DNA of 24,119 nucleotides, taken from NCBI GenBank assembly GCA_004524595.1, contig SDOA01000055.1:1-24119 (forward strand), read 5' to 3'. Under the pieces are notes generated by a model that was not told where the DNA came from, made no database searches, and worked only from the letters and a program-made list of their open reading frames with translations. The stretch comes from Candidatus Thorarchaeota archaeon (GTDB lineage: Archaea > Asgardarchaeota > Thorarchaeia > Thorarchaeales > Thorarchaeaceae). Position numbers and translations under genes: made by a program. Every line of letters starts with the position of its first letter. Within the stretch, counting starts at the first letter, position 1. Shown here in pieces: positions 1 to 7,306 of this stretch.

Positions 1-180
1 AGAGATAATATTAACTATAGAAAAGAATCATTAATATAAAAAGAACTCATCAAAAAAGTTCTATAATATCAAATAAGCATATTTCTTGGATCTAAAGAGA
101 GTCAATAATTTTCAGTAAGATCCTAGAATTGTATGTCTAGATCAATATACCACTGTAGCGATCTATAAACTTTCAATCAT
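1..180. other. AT-rich non-coding left edge
   Basis: No open frame of useful length continues in from the left edge, and all frames have early stops. It lies downstream of the minus-strand SagB-like gene, so it probably holds that gene's transcript end. I see no RNA gene or clear hairpin here. Confidence 0.5.
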
Positions 181-1224
181 CTACATGTGTGAATCTAACT
201 CTTCATCATCAAAAGAGAGAATAAGAACACTATGGGGTTTACCGCCTTTTGTCAATTCAAATCTAAAAGCTCTTGCAGTCACTTCACCAGTAAACTCTAA
301 TTCGTTGTATGGAGTAAGTGCTTCCTCGAAATCTTCTACTCTAATAAACAGATCATTATCTTTCACGAAGAATTCAATGAGATTGGTCCTCTGGAATCTC
401 CCCTCAAGTCGCTTAAGACTTGCAGAATCAATCTTCTTTTTAGCATATTTGAAGAACTCGGAGAGCTTCTTTTCTTTTCCATATTTCCCCACAGGAGCAA
501 CTAACACGACGAATTCTTCCTCAGTGTTTAATTCAAATAACTCATCCAACTTGTTTTGCTCATAATATCCTATTGCTACTGTTCCAAGGTTAATTGCTTC
601 ACATGCCAAATAGAGATTTTCACATGTAATACCAAGGTCAATGGCAATGAATTTGTGAGAGAGGATTGTATATCGCCACTCTGTCCTATATGGTACTGCA
701 GTCCAAAAGAAAATCACTGGAGCGGCACCTACGAACTTCTGATTATATGCAAGTTCACTGATCCTTATCTCTGCGTTATCTATAGTCTTAATGAACAGCA
801 ATTGATGACTAAAACTAATGTAACGATATAGACCTGGTTCAAGTCCTTTTATTCTATTAATCACCAGATAGGTCTCTAAGGGGCTCTTGGCTCCTGCTGA
901 AGGAACTGTGCGTTTGACACCACGACCTGATTTTAAGACCTCCCTCACGCCTTGGGTGCTCCAGAGGAGAAATGATAGATCCTCTAATGTAATTGGATCT
1001 GAGGTAAACTTTCGCCTGCTTTTTCTACTATTCACAACATCAAGGAAGGGAGTCCTTCCAATTGTAAGATTCTCATGTGGAATAAGATCTATCAATGTAC
1101 TTTCTTCAGAAACAGGTTGTTGAAAAAGTGGAGGAGGAAGTTTCTTGTTCTCATCAGACTCAGGAACAAATTTATCGTATTCTTCAGAATCAAAAAAAAG
1201 TAAGAATTTCCTTCCTTTTTTCAT
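181..1224 (-). CDS. Stand-alone SagB/ThcOx-type nitroreductase-family flavoprotein with C-terminal extension
   Basis: This 347-aa protein belongs to the nitroreductase superfamily, SagB/ThcOx branch: FMN-dependent dehydrogenases, some of which oxidise azolines in peptide natural products. The core runs from about residue 60 to 265. It shows the SRKSRRKF start motif, whose arginines usually contact FMN phosphate, then VPSAGAKSPLETYLV, then GLYRYISFSHQL, which is typical of SagB-like proteins, and LACEAINLGTVAIG near the end. Roughly residues 266-347 form an acidic extension that I do not recognise. There is no cyclodehydratase (YcaO) or precursor peptide nearby, so a role in peptide maturation is not supported; it may be a housekeeping oxidoreductase. 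The ATG at 1224 has no clear SD site. The gene is divergent from the geranylgeranyl reductase homologue. The family assignment is firm; the substrate is unknown. Confidence 0.85.
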   Translation of the reverse strand: MKKGRKFLLFFDSEEYDKFVPESDENKKLPPPLFQQPVSEESTLIDLIPHENLTIGRTPFLDVVNSRKSRRKFTSDPITLEDLSFLLWSTQGVREVLKSGRGVKRTVPSAGAKSPLETYLVINRIKGLEPGLYRYISFSHQLLFIKTIDNAEIRISELAYNQKFVGAAPVIFFWTAVPYRTEWRYTILSHKFIAIDLGITCENLYLACEAINLGTVAIGYYEQNKLDELFELNTEEEFVVLVAPVGKYGKEKKLSEFFKYAKKKIDSASLKRLEGRFQRTNLIEFFVKDNDLFIRVEDFEEALTPYNELEFTGEVTARAFRFELTKGGKPHSVLILSFDDEELDSHM

Positions 1225-1334
1225 ATTTATAGGATGAAGGGGGTATTAGATAAACCTTCTTTGCAAAGCAATAATTTATGCTGTTCTACATGAAACTCCT
1301 GCATATCCACATATTACAAGCTCCAATATACATA

Positions 1335-1599
1335 CGTGTACTACTGTGTGTGGAAGTAAACGCTTCTTCATAATGATTCATTGATGGCTACTCCTGCATA
1401 AAACTGACAAGGATTCAAAAAGTAACAAAATAAACAAAAATTCTCTCATCTTCCTCTAAATCTCCTTCCAAGCGTGTACTCCGCGGGTATAACGTGTACT
1501 CTTTGACAAAATGCAATTGAGCGTGTACCAGCACAAGTCTAGACATTCAGAATAGTAATAGAGTACACTTGTGCACACTTGAGTAATTGCTGGTACACG
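1335..1599. promoter_or_regulatory. Cluster of AGTA(A/C)ACG-type motifs in divergent promoter region
   Basis: The 450-bp gap between the SagB-like gene and the geranylgeranyl reductase homologue carries seven copies of an 8-bp motif close to AGTA(A/C)ACG, in both orientations. They are at 1335-1342, 1355-1362, 1473-1480, 1493-1500, 1522-1529, 1562-1569 and 1592-1599. The same motif recurs in the divergent region at 5111-5640. This looks like a multi-site operator for one DNA-binding protein. No protein-coding frame in this gap is convincing. Confidence 0.5.
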
Positions 1600-1601
1600 C
1601 T
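1520..1601. repeat. 14-bp perfect inverted repeat flanking 54 bp
   Basis: AGCGTGTACCAGCA at 1520-1533 is exactly reverse-complemented at 1588-1601. Each arm contains one copy of the GTGTAC-type motif of the surrounding cluster. The right arm ends 74 bp before the ATG of the reductase gene. It could be a pair of operator sites bound cooperatively or the stem of a leader hairpin. Confidence 0.6.
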
Positions 1602-1674
1602 ACTATTTTGAAGAGAATTCTAAACTGAGCTAAAATTAATAGGTAAGCATTGAGCAAAAACAATTCTGAGAAAG

Positions 1675-2871
1675 ATGTCAATTACAACTGATGTTATTAT
1701 CATTGGAGCTGGTCCTGCAGGTCTAACAGCTGCAAGAATATTGGCGGCATCGGATGTTGAGTATATACTACTAGATAGATCTTACCAGCCAGGTGTAGAC
1801 AAATCCTGTGGGGGATTTATTCCAGCATCTACATTGAAGAAATTTTCAATTCCACACATCAAAGATCAACATGAGATTACAGGAGTGAGAATGAAATTCC
1901 CAGGACGCGAATTAATAGATATCGACTTTGAAAGAGTACTAGGAGTAAATATCGATCGTGCGAATCTAGCTAATACATTATTGAGAGAGTTACCTAGTGC
2001 TAGTAATATCATGGTAGGAGCCACAGTAAACAAAGTCAAGGTTCATAATGGAAAAAGTACAATTAAAGTAACTAAAGAAGATGAACAGCTTGAGATAACA
2101 TCGAAAATCATTATCGATGCTAGTGGAGCAAATCCAGTTAGTCTACGTTTTATCCCGATTAGAGAGAGAATTTCTAATACTGGGATGGGGTATGGTCTCC
2201 AGTATCATCTTAAATTCGATAAACCAATGAATCACTCCAATGTATTCCTTTATGGTAGCAAATATTCTCCAAGTGGTTATTGTTGGTTGTTTCCTAGAGG
2301 AAATATTGTCGTTTTGGGAACTGGGGGATTAGTCAGTAGAGTAAGAGAGAGTGAACGTCGAACTCATGAATATCTTGATTATATCCTCAAGGAAGTTGAC
2401 CCATTCAATGAAGAGCTGAGTGATGGTATTATTATCAAAAAGGATTCAGCATTAATGCCGCTCTGTGGTGTCATTCGTCCATCCTATGGTAATAGAATAC
2501 TTCTTGCCGGAGATGCTGCAGCTCATTGCTCACCTATTAGTGGAGAGGGGATCCATTATGCAATGGTTGGAGGTTCTCATGCAGCAAATACTGCACGAAG
2601 ATGCATCGAGAATGAGGATTACTCAGAAAAAATGCTCTCCAAATACGAAGTAAATTGGACAAAAGAGATCGGTTCTGATCTAAAATGGGGTCTATGGCTA
2701 CAACGTAAACTCATGAGACCAGGGAGAGAAAAGAGCGCTGGATGGTCAAGCTCTGGTTTTATTGACTCAGATAAATCACAAAGGATTATTGCTGAAATGT
2801 TAATGGGTTCAAGGTCAGTTCGAAATGCAATCATTAGAGTTGCACCCAGCTATATTCGTTCAAAATTCTAA
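1675..2871 (+). CDS. Geranylgeranyl reductase family FAD-dependent oxidoreductase
   Basis: This 398-aa flavoprotein resembles archaeal geranylgeranyl reductases, which saturate the isoprenoid chains of membrane lipids or precursors. It has an N-terminal Rossmann FAD site (GAGPAG, residues 11-16, ending in an acidic strand at LLDR), a KSCGGF segment near residue 42 typical of the family, SGYCWLFPRG as the substrate-side motif, and the second FAD motif ILLAGDAAAHCSPISGEGIH around residues 275-295. The length fits the family. Start ATG at 1675 is preceded by only a weak purine stretch. The promoter region is shared with the divergent SagB-like gene. The family is clear. Whether it acts on phospholipids, menaquinone or free geranylgeranyl diphosphate cannot be told, and Asgard archaea often have several paralogues. 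Confidence 0.88.
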   Translation: MSITTDVIIIGAGPAGLTAARILAASDVEYILLDRSYQPGVDKSCGGFIPASTLKKFSIPHIKDQHEITGVRMKFPGRELIDIDFERVLGVNIDRANLANTLLRELPSASNIMVGATVNKVKVHNGKSTIKVTKEDEQLEITSKIIIDASGANPVSLRFIPIRERISNTGMGYGLQYHLKFDKPMNHSNVFLYGSKYSPSGYCWLFPRGNIVVLGTGGLVSRVRESERRTHEYLDYILKEVDPFNEELSDGIIIKKDSALMPLCGVIRPSYGNRILLAGDAAAHCSPISGEGIHYAMVGGSHAANTARRCIENEDYSEKMLSKYEVNWTKEIGSDLKWGLWLQRKLMRPGREKSAGWSSSGFIDSDKSQRIIAEMLMGSRSVRNAIIRVAPSYIRSKF

Positions 2872-2956
2872 GACATGATTTAGACACTTCTAATCTAGTT
2901 AAATTGACCAGTTAGACAACAGTTGCCACACTACATATGCTTATATTTGAATATCT

Positions 2957-2981
2957 CGCAATATTATTCAATTCAATTGCG
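2957..2981. other. AT-rich hairpin in convergent gap
   Basis: CGCAAT at 2957-2962 pairs with ATTGCG at 2976-2981, and a related TTGCGATATTC lies at 3007-3017. It sits about 90 bp past the stop of the reductase gene. It may be part of the 3' end of that transcript. Nothing else recognisable lies between 2872 and 3190; short frames here look random. Confidence 0.3.
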
Positions 2982-3190
2982 AATAACTTAACATCATGGA
3001 TAATAGTTGCGATATTCGCATTAATTGATTGGATAAAAAGGTGAACACTGTGTCTGAAGCTGGTTGCTCTCCTCTCTCTCCTACCATGTATTGTGCAAGC
3101 ATAGTGCATCATCTTTTTGATCCTTCAATGAATTTAGACATACCCCCACAACTTAAGATACTCACAACAATCATTCATCCGTGGAGCATA

Positions 3191-3369
3191 TTCTTTGAGC
3201 ATGAAAAACAATGCTCAGAGAATAAAATCGCACCTTCAGGTGCAACCGGGACGAGGCCGCTGGATCACATAAGATTTCCATCGATTTCCAAAACATATCC
3301 TAAAGATAGATATTGACTTAGACCAGTACATCATTCTCTAATGGACTGGCGGTTTCGTCATCCGGGCCT
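3191..3369 (+). ncRNA. Candidate structured RNA (or structured 3' UTR)
   Basis: Several paired elements follow one another in a stretch visibly richer in G and C than the DNA just before it. Hairpin 1 is a 12-bp stem (3191-3202 with 3211-3222) with one G-U pair. Hairpin 2 is GCACC-TTCA-GGTGC at 3230-3243. A long-range stem joins 3246-3263 to 3346-3365: 4 bp, a 2-nt bulge, then 14 bp including four G-U pairs. An internal hairpin at 3323-3349 competes with the stem's inner end. A T run (3369-3372) follows. All wobble pairs are G-U only if the plus strand is transcribed; on the minus strand they would be C-A mismatches. I do not recognise a known RNA family, and no tRNA, RNase P or SRP motif was found. 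The boundaries are approximate. Confidence 0.4.
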
Positions 3370-3379
3370 TTTCGTAGAT

Positions 3380-4729
3380 TCACCAGATATCATCAGACCA
3401 ACGATTTTCAAGTTCTCTCTCTGCAAGATCCACGACTTCAGGTGATTCATCAGAGAGAGCATGTTTGATTATTTTTGCCGCAAGGTCTTTTTCCATACGT
3501 CTAGAAGCTCGAATCACAGCCTGCCTAACATGCGTTTGAGGTTTTAATAGCAATCGGAGCAAAATATCAACTGCCTGAGGACCACCTTGGGCTACCACAG
3601 CTCCCAATGTGTCATCTATGGCCTCCGTGGGCAAACTTTTAGCAATCAATGTGTTCAGAATCTGATTGATTTTTGCAATATCTAATAATGGTATTTTTTC
3701 CGAACTGGGAGAGATATGATGGTGAACACCAGACCATTGCCTCTGTGAAGCGAGTTTTGAATATGCGCGGGTAGCTTCAACACGCGACCCTTCATCTGAA
3801 TCATTTAGGATTTTTGACAGAAAGTCCATAGTTGATGAGTCACCAGTCTGCCCCAAAGCATTGATTGCTCTTCGACGCATTGGATTTGTTATATCAGAAG
3901 CTATTGTCATTAAGACATCATTGCAGACCTGTGTCTTTGCACTCAAGATAGTATCAAGTGCGGCAACTTGTTTCCTAAAACTATCAAGGAAAATCTCAGT
4001 TCTTGCAGACTTAATTCTATGCAGGAGTCGTAACTCTCGTGACTCAGTATCTGCCGGATGTTGTTCGTGAGATTTACATTCAATTTCAGTCCATTCATTT
4101 GGATCAATTGGTTGGAGCATGGAATTAATATCTAGACCTGCAGAACAAAGACTTTCGGATATCTTTGAAAAAGTACTCATCCCGACAACTAAATCAAATG
4201 AGTGAGCATTTAGCGTTGCATTGACTATTTTATGTCCATAGTGTGTTTTAACAAGATTTGCGATACAAAACAGACGTGTTGGTGCAGCAAGATAGGGGAT
4301 TATACAATTCTCAAATTCTTCAGTTCTCATTGAAAGGATCTGAGGAAGGATGACTGCATATTGACTCCGACCTATTGAGTCGATATTGATACAGGATTGG
4401 TCAACACGTGTATCACGTTCATCTAAGAGCTCTCGGATATACTCGAGAGTCTGATGTTGGATATCAGAACTTAAGGGTTTATTTTGGAGAGTTTTCATCA
4501 GTTCATAAGATGGAATATCAATAGCAAAGTAGAGTTCCCAGAGACCTAGAAACTTCATGATGTGGTCTCTTAGCTCAAGGGTTTGATGCGGATTCTGCAA
4601 ATCTGTTTCTCTAAATCGTTCAAGTATTGAGACCTCTCCTTTTTGAGCTATATGTCCAAGAAGATGACTGCTTCCAAAGAAATTTCTCTCAGCTATTGCT
4701 TTTTGAAGATCTGAGGCGAGGTCTGTCAA
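3380..4729 (-). CDS. HEAT-repeat-like alpha-helical protein
   Basis: This 449-aa predicted soluble, mostly helical protein has HEAT-like repeats in its C-terminal half. One is around residues 285-330, with the sequence RRRAINALGQTGDSSTMDF; further ones lie from about 375 to 440, including VRQAVIRASRRM and SPEVVDLAERELENRW. The first 250 residues are also helical but not obviously repetitive. HEAT proteins are scaffolds for protein-protein contacts, and no catalytic motif is visible. The start is taken as TTG at 4729: no in-frame ATG exists before residue 58, and an upstream stop lies three codons away. There is no clear SD. It is downstream of the 89-aa gene but separated from it by a strong hairpin, so it is probably transcribed separately. 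The specific role is unknown. Confidence 0.75.
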   Translation of the reverse strand: MTDLASDLQKAIAERNFFGSSHLLGHIAQKGEVSILERFRETDLQNPHQTLELRDHIMKFLGLWELYFAIDIPSYELMKTLQNKPLSSDIQHQTLEYIRELLDERDTRVDQSCINIDSIGRSQYAVILPQILSMRTEEFENCIIPYLAAPTRLFCIANLVKTHYGHKIVNATLNAHSFDLVVGMSTFSKISESLCSAGLDINSMLQPIDPNEWTEIECKSHEQHPADTESRELRLLHRIKSARTEIFLDSFRKQVAALDTILSAKTQVCNDVLMTIASDITNPMRRRAINALGQTGDSSTMDFLSKILNDSDEGSRVEATRAYSKLASQRQWSGVHHHISPSSEKIPLLDIAKINQILNTLIAKSLPTEAIDDTLGAVVAQGGPQAVDILLRLLLKPQTHVRQAVIRASRRMEKDLAAKIIKHALSDESPEVVDLAERELENRWSDDIW

Positions 4730-4785
4730 AATACTTCAAAATTAAGCAGGAATATGAGTTATTTCAAGATAACTAAAAGGAATGG

Positions 4786-4818
4786 GTGGAAGGCGGACAA
4801 TTATATCCGCCTTTCCAC
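4786..4818 (-). terminator. Strong hairpin downstream of the 89-aa gene
   Basis: A 12-bp GC-rich stem (4786-4797 with 4806-4818, one bulged base, 8-nt AT loop) lies between the 89-aa gene and the HEAT gene. Read on the minus strand it is followed by a T-containing stretch, fitting a transcript end or processing site for the 89-aa gene. Confidence 0.55.
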
Positions 4819-4840
4819 ATGATAGAGAAAAGAGAGTAAA

Positions 4841-5110
4841 TTATGAACCTGAACCGCGCATTCGATGCACAATAAAGCACTTCTCTCGATATGCCTGATC
4901 ATCAAGATTGTTAATGAAGTTCTCAAGTTTCTTGACCCTAGTGAACTCTTCTTCAATTCCAAGATCACGGACTTGAACTAGTGCTTTCTTATCCAAAATT
5001 CTTACATAAATTCCGCCCAGGCCAACGCCATGTTTCATGTACACGGGCTCTTCCTGGTTCTTCACTCTATAGAATCCCTGTCTTCTGAGCATTCTGCTGA
5101 ACATCATCAT
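4841..5110 (-). CDS. Small conserved-looking protein of unknown function (89 aa)
   Basis: This basic 89-aa protein starts MMMFSRMLRRQGFYRV. It has a central stretch of alternating hydrophobic and charged residues (GGIYVRILDKKALVQVRDLG) that looks like a beta-hairpin, then a charged helix (EEFTRVKKLENFINNLDDQ), and a basic end. There is no signal peptide, membrane span or cysteine pair. It resembles a small alpha/beta domain, but I do not recognise the family. The start is well supported: the SD sequence GGGAGGG (complement of 5120-5126) lies 9 nt before the ATG at 5110. It has its own long upstream region with AGTAAACG motifs and a hairpin downstream, so it is probably monocistronic. Confidence 0.7.
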   Translation of the reverse strand: MMMFSRMLRRQGFYRVKNQEEPVYMKHGVGLGGIYVRILDKKALVQVRDLGIEEEFTRVKKLENFINNLDDQAYREKCFIVHRMRGSGS

Positions 5111-5640
5111 AGTGTCTTACCCTCCCGGCGGTTAGACATGAAAAAAAAGTAAACGTTTCTCCAATATAAAGATATACGGTTTTTACTAGTAAACGCATAT
5201 ATTTCGCGCCTAACAAATGTTTGAGATATTGTATGATAATTATTCAAATAGGAAAAAAGAAGCAAAAAAACAATACAAATAGAATAAAATTCTATTAATA
5301 TATATACTATCTGAGCTTAATTGCCATTTTTAGCTTCCATTAGCTGCCAAATGGCGCGAATTATATAACGTGTACTTTTTCAGTTATATGTATCTATAAT
5401 ACATACTAGCTAACGTTTACTTATTATTATAGCATAGGTTTACTCCTATTACCACCTTTAGAAGCGGACGAAATAGATAGTATGTGTTGGTATATATAAT
5501 TGAATCTTCCACACGAAGCTGAGGTGAAGTTTAGAAACAGTGATTTCCTGAATAGTACACGTATTCAATAGGAATGCTATCTAATGATTTCACTAGATAT
5601 TGTGAAAGACAATGCTTAAAATAGCTCATACTCACTTGGC
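5111..5640. promoter_or_regulatory. Long divergent intergenic region with repeated AGTA(A/C)ACG motif
   Basis: This is 530 bp of very AT-rich DNA between the 89-aa gene (minus) and the EMC3-like gene (plus). It contains six copies of the motif also found at 1335-1599: 5148-5155 and 5188-5195 (AGTAAACG), 5369-5376 (CGTGTACT), 5414-5421 (CGTTTACT), 5437-5444 (GGTTTACT variant) and 5554-5561 (AGTACACG). A possible TATA element for the minus gene is the TATAAA at 5165-5170 read in reverse. I see no convincing gene. Confidence 0.5.
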
Positions 5641-6183
5641 ATGGTAAGTGAAAGACATATGGATATTCTTGGTGACATAACTCTCTTAGCTACGACAATG
5701 CCTTGGTCAGTGCTTACAATCCTTATGGTGAATTTCCTTCTTATGTTCATCTCAATCTATGCGACGAATAAGTTTACAGATGTTGAGAAGACAAAAGAGA
5801 ATATGGCTGAGATTAAAGCATGGCAAGAAAAGATGAAGGCAGCACGTAAAACAATGGATCCAGTCGCACTCCAAGAAGTCATGGACGACCAAGGTAGAAT
5901 AATGCGATTGAATAGTCAAATAATGAGTAGTCGAATGAAACCAATGTGTATCTATTATCTACCATTCCTTGCAGTCTTTTACATCATGGGCACATTATTT
6001 GGAACAAGTATAGTTGCTATTGTACCTTTCAATATTCATAAAGTACTTCCATTTCTAACAGGTTTGATTGGTAGACCCACTTCCGTGGGATTTGGATTGA
6101 CCTTCTATGGATTCTATCTCTTAGTTGGACTTGGTCTTGGAAATCTTGTAAGAAAACCATTTGGACAGTCATTGACTACATAA
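5641..6183 (+). CDS. DUF106 / EMC3-TMCO1-type membrane insertase (Oxa1/YidC superfamily)
   Basis: This 180-aa integral membrane protein has the layout of archaeal DUF106 proteins, the relatives of eukaryotic EMC3, TMCO1 and Get1 and of YidC/Oxa1. There is one N-terminal transmembrane helix (about 18-40), then a long charged cytosolic helix or coiled coil (about 43-100, rich in K, E, M and Q, with MKAARKTMDPVALQEVMDDQ), then two more membrane helices (about 103-125 and 148-172). The methionine-rich cytosolic segment fits substrate capture. These proteins are thought to insert membrane proteins. The start is ATG 5641; GTG 5647 or ATG 5659 are alternatives, as no SD is seen. The gene stands alone behind a long upstream region. 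In many archaea the homologue lies near secY or ribosomal genes; here it does not. Confidence 0.85.
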   Translation: MVSERHMDILGDITLLATTMPWSVLTILMVNFLLMFISIYATNKFTDVEKTKENMAEIKAWQEKMKAARKTMDPVALQEVMDDQGRIMRLNSQIMSSRMKPMCIYYLPFLAVFYIMGTLFGTSIVAIVPFNIHKVLPFLTGLIGRPTSVGFGLTFYGFYLLVGLGLGNLVRKPFGQSLTT

Positions 6184-6242
6184 TTGACTGGTATTTTGGT
6201 ATACGCATCCATATGGCTAAAGAAACATAATGATTACCCAAG

Positions 6243-6374
6243 TCATTTGCCTTTTATTAGATTGTTCATTTCTTTAACCAACGATTCCCCACGGGAGAGG
6301 TCGATCATCCGACTTCGGAATCGAGAGAAAGGATGCAGCTCGTAAGTTTCGTACCATTCCTGAAGGTCTTTCAT
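6243..6374 (-). CDS. Possible small protein (43 aa; 60 aa if TTG start at 6425)
   Basis: A short minus-strand frame lies between two plus-strand genes. It is a hydrophilic protein beginning MKDLQEWYETYELHPFSRF and ending in a basic helix (VKEMNNLIKGK). The ATG at 6374 has a GAAAGGA SD-like sequence about 6 nt upstream, which favours the 43-aa form over a TTG start at 6425. Many codons end in C or G, unlike the flanking AT-rich non-coding DNA, which favours real coding. Against this, the same stretch is self-complementary (see findings) and could be an RNA element. Function is unknown. Confidence 0.4.
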   Translation of the reverse strand: MKDLQEWYETYELHPFSRFRSRMIDLSRGESLVKEMNNLIKGK

Positions 6375-6491
6375 CTTGTATCCTTTCTCGTTCTCCTGCC
6401 AGTTATTTAGCAATGATTTTATCAAGTTCTGAGTGAATAATTCTATAGTAATCAGTCATTATCATTGCAAAATTTGATGAGTGGGTAATCC

Positions 6492-6992
6492 TTGGTGAAT
6501 AAATCAACACCAGAAGAGAGGCTTAAGAAATACAAAGAGCAGCTCAAAAAAATGGAAGATTCTGAAAATAGAGAGCGCAAGTTAGCGAACCCACTAAAGA
6601 TTAACCAAATCTCAGATTCCAAAACAGAGCAGAATGAGCAGATAAACCTTGAAACAGAATCATCACTAACAAATCCAAGTCCACCTAGAACTCTCGTTAG
6701 CCCCTCAAAACGGGAGCTGAGAGAGTCCATGGTTGTGAGTAGTAGATCAAAGAGGGATACATTAGTATCTACATCAGCAGATAAAGACAGCAAGAATCGA
6801 ATTATGATGAAAGCAAGAATGAAGGCTATTGATAGTAAATTGCAGGATATCAAGAGTAGGAAATCCATGATTGAACTTCAGTACAAACGAGGGATGATCA
6901 GCCAAATTGATTACCAGCAGAGAATGGAGATACTTGTGAGTGAAGGGAGAGAATTGCTAAAAGAAAGGGCAGAACTGGATAAATCTCTTTGA
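6492..6992 (+). CDS. Charged coiled-coil protein with SHOCT-like C-terminus
   Basis: This hydrophilic protein of about 166 aa has no signal or membrane segment. Residues 5-35 are a highly charged helix, 36-95 are low-complexity and probably disordered (Ser, Thr, Pro, Asn), and 105-166 form a helical hairpin ending QLQ-type then YKRGMISQIDYQQRMEIL. That pattern (short helix, K-x-G-x-I-s-x-x-x-Y/F) is like SHOCT or short C-terminal domains that mediate oligomerisation. Start is TTG 6492 or the adjoining GTG 6495; the SD-like GTGGG at 6481-6485 fits either. No partner can be named. It is separate from the downstream operon (300-bp gap). Confidence 0.65.
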   Translation: MVNKSTPEERLKKYKEQLKKMEDSENRERKLANPLKINQISDSKTEQNEQINLETESSLTNPSPPRTLVSPSKRELRESMVVSSRSKRDTLVSTSADKDSKNRIMMKARMKAIDSKLQDIKSRKSMIELQYKRGMISQIDYQQRMEILVSEGRELLKERAELDKSL

Positions 6993-7216
6993 TATTGAGT
7001 TTTACAATTTATATTTCCGCAATTATCTAGAACCATCAAAAAATATGGGCATATGAAAATGTATACTCGGATAATAGACTAGTTCAGAATCCATCCTCTT
7101 GTTTTAATATTGCACATACCATAGTTTTTTCTTCTAGTTTACAAGATAGGAAATACACGAACAAAAAAGGCATATAGTTCAGTCTTAATTGAAAGAGAAC
7201 CTGGAGGCTGTATATT
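6993..7216. other. Upstream region of the 7307-9603 operon
   Basis: An AT-rich region with possible TATA elements (around 7010 and 7170). It ends in an SD-like GGAGG at 7203-7207 which has no ATG, GTG or TTG at the right distance. A minus-strand frame across 7084-7269 is judged a shadow. Confidence 0.35.
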
Positions 7217-7306
7217 CTGAGTAAGAAGCACCGTAAAAAGAGCTCCTCACAACTGGCATATGTTAACAAAGTCTGTGATCTGAGTCGTAGAGGGGATATC
7301 AGAGCG

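Noticed and set aside
1278..1373. Short plus-strand frame starting at an ATG near 1278
   Set aside because: About 31 residues, no SD, and it sits in the motif-rich regulatory region.
1520..1601. Transposon terminal repeats
   Set aside because: The enclosed 54 bp holds no gene and there is no flanking target duplication; the arms carry the regulatory motif.
2912..3112. 66-aa minus-strand frame in the same gap
   Set aside because: Cysteine- and histidine-rich random-looking sequence with no SD and no neighbouring gene to join.
3029..3316. 95-aa plus-strand frame in the convergent gap
   Set aside because: No plausible start or SD, unusual composition, and it crosses the structured RNA candidate; the folding explains the sequence better.
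3191..3369. tRNA, RNase P or SRP RNA
   Set aside because: No T-loop, anticodon arm or SRP/RNase P core motif could be found in the folded region.
7084..7269. 61-aa minus-strand frame
   Set aside because: It lies opposite the extended N-terminus of the 7307 gene and has hydrophobic composition typical of antisense frames.
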